Below, piece after piece: positions 59,243 through 64,000 of a DNA stretch of 64,000 bases. Origin of the DNA: an uncultured Alphaproteobacteria bacterium (lineage in GTDB: Bacteria > Pseudomonadota > Alphaproteobacteria > RF32 > CAG-239); assembly GCA_934254675.1 (NCBI GenBank), contig CAKQLP010000005.1:32151-96150 (forward strand), given 5' to 3'. The position numbers and the translations under genes were made by a program. The notes under the pieces were generated by a model, which was not told the DNA's origin, ran no database searches, and worked only from the letters and a program-made list of their open reading frames with translations. Position 1 is the stretch's first letter, and each line of letters opens with the position of its first letter.

Positions 59243-59734
59243 TTATTTCAATCCAAAAGCATCTTTTCCAGAAGGTGTGACAAAAGAAGGTGTTGTCGGT
59301 ATTTGCGGATGAGTGACGGCTCTTTTTATTTCTTCTTCTGTGAAAATTGGAGAGCCAAACTGATCATATACAGTATTTTTGTTTACAACTTGCTGCCATG
59401 TCAGCTGCTTTTCAGCATCGGACATATAGCGTGTCGCATAAGATAAGCTCAAGCGATTCACATCATCTTGACTATATTTTTTACCTGTATCCAAATTAAC
59501 ATGTTCTGTCTTTTTAGTATTGGCGTCAATATAAGCAAAATGACCTTGTTCATCATTGTAGTTTTTGCAAGGAATTGCCACAGGATCGGGAATATCGGCT
59601 GTTTGTTGCGGTTCAGAAACGGATTTTTGAGCCTGCTGTGGCGCGGTTTGCGGTGTAGCAGGATTTGCCGCCGGTTTAGGTTTATCCGGTGTTTTTATTC
59701 CGCGAAGGGCGTTTAATTGTTCGAGAGTGAGCAT
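59243..59734 (-). CDS. Hypothetical protein with Pro/Gln/Ala-rich N-terminal region
   Basis: 163 residues. MLTLEQLNALRGIKTPDKPK opens a disordered Pro/Ala/Gln stretch up to about residue 50. The folded part contains CKNYNDEQGHFAYIDANTKK, KYSQDDVNRLSLSYATRYM and a C-terminus ending KDAFGLK. No signal peptide or membrane helix. It follows the gene at 59754-60536 by 19 bases on the same strand, and the two are probably co-transcribed. Not recognised. The disordered N-terminus and orphan status would fit a secreted or cell-surface partner. Confidence 0.6.
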   Translation of the reverse strand: MLTLEQLNALRGIKTPDKPKPAANPATPQTAPQQAQKSVSEPQQTADIPDPVAIPCKNYNDEQGHFAYIDANTKKTEHVNLDTGKKYSQDDVNRLSLSYATRYMSDAEKQLTWQQVVNKNTVYDQFGSPIFTEEEIKRAVTHPQIPTTPSFVTPSGKDAFGLK

Positions 59735-59753
59735 TGTTAACTCCTGTTTTGCA

Positions 59754-60536
59754 TTAATAATATTTTGCTTTATCTTGAATCATTTTTGAAACAACTTGGC
59801 CATCCAATTTTTGACCTTTGTTTATTTCTGCTGAGTTATTGGATGAAGATTGCATTTTTAAATGTAATTTTGCATAGACGTATTCTCTGGACACCGGTTT
59901 TAACCCGCCGTCTTCCTGTTGTTCATAATGGCGCACATTTCTAAAACAGCCGTCGCTGTCCATATTATTCGGATCATAGGTGGTGATGATATCTCCGCGT
60001 TGTACCGCCGCGGTCCGGTCTTTTTCTCCAGCACGATCCTTTTTAACTTTGCAGTTATATTCCATTTTTTCGAAATTCATCGCTTGTTTGGGATCCATGA
60101 GCTTCCCGCTACCACTAAGCGGAGTGTCGATAACATCTTCGGCAAAACGCAGTTTATCGCGCAAAGCATAATAAATTTCAGGATCTTTAGTAATAATCAT
60201 TTCACCGCCATAAAAAGCTTTGGCTGTATAAATACCATTATCTGAGCCTAAACCGCCGGCAGGTATTTTACCTCCTTGTGACTTTTCAATAGCCTCATCC
60301 ATTCTATCAAATGCTGTTTTATAAAAATTATCATTATTTAATCTAGAGTATTTTTGCGGATCAAAAGATAAGTATTCGCTTTTTTTCAAATGTCCTGTTT
60401 CATCATAATCTCCAACATCTAGTTTATCGTATTTGCCTATAACCATAAATGTGTTTTCGTCAAAACCCATTTCTTTTAATTTTGTGGATAAAGGTTTATG
60501 CTCAGTGACTAGTTCATTATAAATTTCATCTACCAT
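59754..60536 (-). CDS. Hypothetical protein, unrecognised
   Basis: 260 residues starting MVDEIYNELVTEHKPLSTKL. The region SQGGKIPAGGLGSDNGIYTA is Gly-rich, the middle has EMIITKDPEIYYALRDKLRF, and the C-terminus carries VSREYVYAKLHLKMQSSSNN, basic and then Ser/Asn-rich. Cys residues occur in EYNCKVKKDR and DGCFRNV. No signal peptide, membrane helix or catalytic motif that I can name. It is the first gene of a two-gene unit with the 163-residue protein downstream. GGGGAAATATC lies upstream of the ATG. Confidence 0.6.
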   Translation of the reverse strand: MVDEIYNELVTEHKPLSTKLKEMGFDENTFMVIGKYDKLDVGDYDETGHLKKSEYLSFDPQKYSRLNNDNFYKTAFDRMDEAIEKSQGGKIPAGGLGSDNGIYTAKAFYGGEMIITKDPEIYYALRDKLRFAEDVIDTPLSGSGKLMDPKQAMNFEKMEYNCKVKKDRAGEKDRTAAVQRGDIITTYDPNNMDSDGCFRNVRHYEQQEDGGLKPVSREYVYAKLHLKMQSSSNNSAEINKGQKLDGQVVSKMIQDKAKYY

Positions 60537-60678
60537 GATATTTCCCCTAAAAAATTATAATATATTTATTAACATATAATAGCAATTTGTTAATAAATAG
60601 TCAACAATTCTATTGCAAAAGGAAAATAAATAAAATACAATACAATCTGTGTTATGATAAAATAAAAGGGTATAGATA

Positions 60679-60750
60679 ATGTCAACAACGGCGATTATTA
60701 TTGGCGGAATAATTTTTATTATTGTTTTCATCATCTGGCAACATGTTTAA
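60679..60750 (+). CDS. 23-residue membrane peptide
   Basis: Reads MSTTAIIIGGIIFIIVFIIW then QHV and stop. An AAAAGGG ribosome site lies ten bases upstream, and a strong terminator starts 20 bases after the stop. This gives a complete minimal gene. A single hydrophobic helix spans most of the peptide. Possible roles are a small membrane regulator or a type I toxin-like peptide. No antisense RNA was sought in detail. Confidence 0.55.
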   Translation: MSTTAIIIGGIIFIIVFIIWQHV

Positions 60751-60769
60751 CCAAACAAAAACTATCTTT

Positions 60770-60805
60770 AGAGAGTCAAAAAAGTTATTGACTCTCTTTG
60801 TTTTT
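60770..60805 (+). terminator. Terminator after the small membrane peptide, overlapping the str promoter
   Basis: AGAGAGTCAA at 60770-60779 pairs perfectly with TTGACTCTCT at 60788-60797, followed by TTGTTTTT. The right arm includes the -35 element of the next promoter. Confidence 0.8.
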
Positions 60806-60815
60806 ATGCTATTAT
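60788..60815 (+). promoter_or_regulatory. Promoter of the str operon
   Basis: TTGACT at 60788-60793 and TATTAT at 60810-60815 with a 16-base spacer, about 75 bases before rpsL. The -35 lies within the right arm of the preceding terminator. Confidence 0.6.
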
Positions 60816-60892
60816 CCGCCTAGCTAAGACCAGATGTGTAAACATTTGGCCGTTAGTTTTGTGTAAATTTAATAACTTTTAAGGAAAATGTG

Positions 60893-61264
60893 ATGCCTAC
60901 AATTAATCAGTTAATTCGTAAATCACGAACACCAAAAGTGAAGAGAAACAAAGTTCCAGCTTTGAAAGCTTGTCCACAAAAACGCGGTGTTTGTACAAGG
61001 GTTTATACAACAACCCCTAAAAAACCAAACTCAGCTTTGCGTAAAGTGGCTCGTATTCGTCTTACTAATGGCTTTGAAGTAATCAGCTATATCCCTGGTG
61101 AAGGTCACAATCTTCAAGAACACTCAGTGGTGCTGATTAGAGGAGGCCGTGTAAAAGACTTGCCAGGTGTTCGTTATCATATCATTCGTGGTACCTTGGA
61201 TACTCAAGGTGTTTCTAAACGTCGTCAACGCCGTTCTTTGTACGGTGCTAAGAGACCTAAATAG
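60893..61264 (+). CDS. rpsL: Ribosomal protein S12
   Basis: Decoding-centre protein of 123 residues starting MPTINQLIRKSRTPK at ATG 60893. A GTG three bases earlier is not the likely start. The loop TTPKKPNSALRKVARIRL has lysines at the two classical streptomycin positions, so the wild-type sensitive form is predicted. VKDLPGVRYHIIRGTLDT is the second decoding loop. First gene of the str operon. Confidence 0.97.
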   Translation: MPTINQLIRKSRTPKVKRNKVPALKACPQKRGVCTRVYTTTPKKPNSALRKVARIRLTNGFEVISYIPGEGHNLQEHSVVLIRGGRVKDLPGVRYHIIRGTLDTQGVSKRRQRRSLYGAKRPK

Positions 61265-61275
61265 GAGATATAATA

Positions 61276-61746
61276 ATGTCACGTCGTCATAGTGCTGAAA
61301 AAAGAATCGTTCTACCTGATGCAAAATTTGGCAATAAGGTAGTTGCAAAATTTATTAACAACATCATGGAAGATGGTAAGAAAGCCGTTGCAGAAAAAAT
61401 TGTATATTCGGCTTTTGACATCATTGCCGCTAAAACCAAACAAGACGCTTTGGAAGTTTTCACAACCGCTTTGGAAAATGTTAAGCCGGTTGTAGAAGTT
61501 CGTTCTCGTCGTGTTGGTGGTGCAACTTATCAAGTTCCTTGTGAAGTTCGTGCAGACCGCCGTCAGGCTTTGGCTATCCGCTGGATTATCGGTGCCGCTG
61601 CTAAACGTTCTGAAACAACAATGACTGATAGAGTTGCCAATGAATTGTTAGATGCCTTTGCCAATAAGGGTGCCGCTATTAAAAAACGCGAAGATACCCA
61701 TAGAATGGCAGAAGCCAACAAAGCGTTCGCTCATTACAAGTTCTAA
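61276..61746 (+). CDS. rpsG: Ribosomal protein S7
   Basis: 156-residue primary binder of the 3' major domain of 16S rRNA. Landmarks: MSRRHSAEKRIVLPDAKFGN, VEVRSRRVGGATYQVPCEVR and AIKKREDTHRMAEANKAFAH. It starts 12 bases after rpsL. In many bacteria S7 represses this operon by binding the rpsL-rpsG junction. Here the junction is only 11 bases, so that mechanism is doubtful. Confidence 0.97.
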   Translation: MSRRHSAEKRIVLPDAKFGNKVVAKFINNIMEDGKKAVAEKIVYSAFDIIAAKTKQDALEVFTTALENVKPVVEVRSRRVGGATYQVPCEVRADRRQALAIRWIIGAAAKRSETTMTDRVANELLDAFANKGAAIKKREDTHRMAEANKAFAHYKF

Positions 61747-61761
61747 TATAAGGAAATTGCA

Positions 61762-63837
61762 ATGGCTAGAACTCATAAATTGGAATTATATAGAAACATT
61801 GGTATCATGGCTCATATTGATGCCGGTAAAACAACAACAACCGAACGTATTTTGTTCTATACAGGTGTAAATCACAAAATTGGTGAAACCCACGATGGTG
61901 CCGCCACTATGGACTGGATGGAACAAGAACAGGAACGCGGTATTACAATTACGTCTGCCGCCACAACTTGTTATTGGAAAGGTCACCGCATTAACATTAT
62001 TGATACGCCGGGACACGTTGACTTCACTGTTGAAGTTGAGCGTTCTTTGCGCGTGCTTGATGGTGCGGTTACCGTATTCGATTCGGTTGCCGGTGTTGAA
62101 CCGCAGTCTGAAACAGTTTGGAGACAAGCTGACAAATATAATGTGCCAAGAATTTGTTTCTGCAATAAAATGGATCGTATCGGTGCCAACTTCTATCGTT
62201 GCTTGGATATGATTGTTGATCGTTTGGGCGCTCGCCCGATGGCTATTCAATTGCCAATCGGCGCTGAAGCTGACTTCAAAGGTATTGTTGATTTGGTTAA
62301 GATGAAAGCCATTATCTATACCGGTGATACAGCAGATTCTCCGATTGAAGAAAAAGAAATTCCGGCTGATTTGAAAGAAAAGGCTGAAGAATATCGTAAT
62401 CAATTGGTTGAAATGGCTGTTGAAGAAGATGAAACAGCTATGGAAGACTACTTGGAAGGCAAAGAAATTTCTGAAGAAACTTTGAAAAAATGTATCCGTA
62501 AAGGTACATTAAGTCAAAATTTTGTTCCGGTTCTTTGCGGTACGGCGTTCAAAAACAAAGGTGTGCAACCTTTGTTGGATGCAGTTGTTGATTATTTGCC
62601 TTCTCCAATGGATATTCCGGCTATTCGCGGTGTTAAACCTGGTACGGATATTGAAGAAGACAGACATCCAAGCGATTCTGAACCATTATCCGCTTTGGCT
62701 TTCAAAATCATGAACGATCCGTTCGTAGGGTCTTTGACCTTCACTCGTATTTATTCTGGTACAATGACAGCCGGTTCTTATGTTTATAACTCTGTTAAAG
62801 ACAAAAAAGAAAGAATTGGTCGTATGTTGTTGATGCATGCCAACAAACGTGATGATATCAAAGAAGCACACGCTGGTGATATTATTGCTTTGGCTGGTTT
62901 GAAAGATACAACAACCGGTGATACTTTGTGTGATTATGATAAGCCGATTGTTTTGGAAAACATGGTATTCCCAGATCCGGTTATTCAATTGGCTGTTGAG
63001 CCAAAGACTAAAGCCGATGTAGAAAAAATGGGCTTGGCTCTTTCTCGTTTGGCTATGGAAGATCCGTCTTTCCGTGTTACATCTGATCCGGATAGCGGTC
63101 AAACCATTATTGCCGGTATGGGTGAATTGCACTTGGATATTATCGTTGATCGTTTAAAAAGAGAATTTAAAGTAGATGCCAATGTTGGTGACCCGCAAGT
63201 TGCTTATCGTGAAACCATCACCAAACCTTGTGATATTGAATATACTCACAAGAAACAATCTGGTGGTGCCGGTCAATTTGCTAAAGTTAAAATCAAATTT
63301 GAACCAACTGAAGATCATACAGGCTTTGAATTTGTTAACACCGTTGTAGGTGGTAACGTTCCTAAGGAATATATCCCTGGTGTTGAAAAAGGTTTGCGCA
63401 CTGCTATGGATACTGGTGTGTTGGCTGGTTACCCTGTAACCGGTGTAAAATGCACTTTGTATGATGGTGCCTACCACGAAGTTGACTCCAACGTTATGTG
63501 CTTTGAAATTGCCGCTCGCGCTGCTTTCCGTGAAGGTATGAGACAAGCATCTCCAAAATTGTTGGAACCAATTATGAAAGTTGAAGTTGTAACCCCAGAA
63601 GAATATATGGGTGATATTATCGGTGATTTGAACTCTCGCCGTGGTCTGGTTAATGGTATGGATCAACGCGGTAACGCCCGTGTGGTTGATGCCTTTGTAC
63701 CACTCGCCAATATGTTTGGTTACGTTAACACTCTTCGTTCACTTTCTCAAGGTCGCGCTCAGTTTACAATGATTTTTGATCACTATTCTGAAGTGCCAAG
63801 AGAAGTGGCTGAAACTATCAAAGCGAAAAACGCTTAG
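61762..63837 (+). CDS. fusA: Elongation factor G
   Basis: Translocation GTPase of 691 residues. G motifs: GIMAHIDAGKTTTTERILFY, IDTPGHVDF and NKMDR. The switch region contains QERGITITSAATT. Domains III-V follow, with PVTGVKCTLYDGAYHEVDSN. AAGGAAATTGC precedes the ATG. Third gene of the str operon. Confidence 0.98.
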   Translation: MARTHKLELYRNIGIMAHIDAGKTTTTERILFYTGVNHKIGETHDGAATMDWMEQEQERGITITSAATTCYWKGHRINIIDTPGHVDFTVEVERSLRVLDGAVTVFDSVAGVEPQSETVWRQADKYNVPRICFCNKMDRIGANFYRCLDMIVDRLGARPMAIQLPIGAEADFKGIVDLVKMKAIIYTGDTADSPIEEKEIPADLKEKAEEYRNQLVEMAVEEDETAMEDYLEGKEISEETLKKCIRKGTLSQNFVPVLCGTAFKNKGVQPLLDAVVDYLPSPMDIPAIRGVKPGTDIEEDRHPSDSEPLSALAFKIMNDPFVGSLTFTRIYSGTMTAGSYVYNSVKDKKERIGRMLLMHANKRDDIKEAHAGDIIALAGLKDTTTGDTLCDYDKPIVLENMVFPDPVIQLAVEPKTKADVEKMGLALSRLAMEDPSFRVTSDPDSGQTIIAGMGELHLDIIVDRLKREFKVDANVGDPQVAYRETITKPCDIEYTHKKQSGGAGQFAKVKIKFEPTEDHTGFEFVNTVVGGNVPKEYIPGVEKGLRTAMDTGVLAGYPVTGVKCTLYDGAYHEVDSNVMCFEIAARAAFREGMRQASPKLLEPIMKVEVVTPEEYMGDIIGDLNSRRGLVNGMDQRGNARVVDAFVPLANMFGYVNTLRSLSQGRAQFTMIFDHYSEVPREVAETIKAKNA

Positions 63838-63857
63838 ATATCTTAATGTTAAAGACT

Positions 63858-63889
63858 CTGAGAAGAAGGTATGCCAACCTTCTTCTCAG
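63858..63889 (+). promoter_or_regulatory. Perfect 13-base hairpin between fusA and tuf
   Basis: CTGAGAAGAAGGT at 63858-63870 pairs perfectly with ACCTTCTTCTCAG at 63877-63889 around a six-base loop. No T run follows, so full termination is unlikely. It may protect or separate the fusA and tuf messages. Confidence 0.6.
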
Positions 63890-63924
63890 AAAAATGAAAA
63901 TCTGTATTTTATGGAGAAATTATA

Positions 63925-64000
63925 ATGGCAAAAGAAAAATTTGAACGCAGCAAACCGCACTGCAACATTGGTACAATCGGCCACGTTGACCACGGTAAAA
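63925..64000 (+). CDS. tuf: Elongation factor Tu, 5' end only
   Basis: Starts at ATG 63925 after TGGAGAAAT. It reads MAKEKFERSKPHCNIGTIGH, then VDHGK, the beginning of the P-loop of EF-Tu, which delivers aminoacyl-tRNA to the ribosome. The window ends after about 25 residues. Fourth gene of the str operon. Confidence 0.96.
   Translation, partial: MAKEKFERSKPHCNIGTIGHVDHGK

Noticed and set aside
1..64000. CRISPR array
   Set aside because: No set of evenly spaced direct repeats with unique spacers was found. The only repeats are the palindromes, the pilin leaders and the AG tract.

Overview
The window is a 64 kb piece of an AT-rich alphaproteobacterial chromosome, probably from a small-genome, host-associated (gut-type) lineage. 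Several observations support this. The housekeeping proteins are proteobacterial. An SOS operator of the alphaproteobacterial GAAC-N7-GAAC type precedes a Y-family polymerase. Back-to-back palindromes of the class that spreads in Alphaproteobacteria and Rickettsiales are present, and there is a repeated family of pilin genes with the N-terminal signature GRSMIEMLGVLAIIGVLS. The lineage was inferred by reading, not by a tree.

Layout. 1-8.9 kb: a tRNA methylthiotransferase (cut by the window edge) and L-lactate dehydrogenase on the minus strand, then acpP-fabF-mltG, two tandem paralogues of an unrecognised large protein, pgpA and a DUF378 protein. 8.9-24 kb: an accessory and defence region that begins just after a tRNA with a CAT anticodon. 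It holds an IS200-type element, a type I restriction system with an Abi_C gene embedded between hsdS and hsdR, a reverse transcriptase preceded by about 340 nt of promoter-led, hairpin-rich non-coding DNA, a low-molecular-weight phosphatase, several orphan genes and an AbiE toxin-antitoxin pair. 24-32 kb: a BaiN-type flavoprotein and a surface-polysaccharide operon (UDP-xylose synthase, UDP-glucose dehydrogenase, UDP-galactopyranose mutase, two glycosyltransferase genes). 32.6-52 kb: core genes (ffh, rpsP-rimM-trmD-rplS, rpsA, ileS, SOS polymerase) interleaved with four dispersed type IVb-like pilin genes. 52-64 kb: HU, lipoproteins, sirtuin-murG-rmuC, hfq-hflX, two orphan genes, a 23-residue membrane peptide and the str operon rpsL-rpsG-fusA-tuf, which runs off the right edge.

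Most notable: three of the four pilin genes are preceded by a roughly 180-200 nt leader whose helices are kept while the bases change. It includes a long-range helix with a different sequence in each copy, and a candidate pseudoknot between the right arm of one hairpin and the bases just before an intrinsic terminator. This looks like an undescribed riboswitch or attenuator-type RNA controlling a pilin multigene family. The second strong candidate is the reverse transcriptase with its putative non-coding RNA. No database search or folding program was run. All family names come from motif reading, and all structures from base-pairing by eye.
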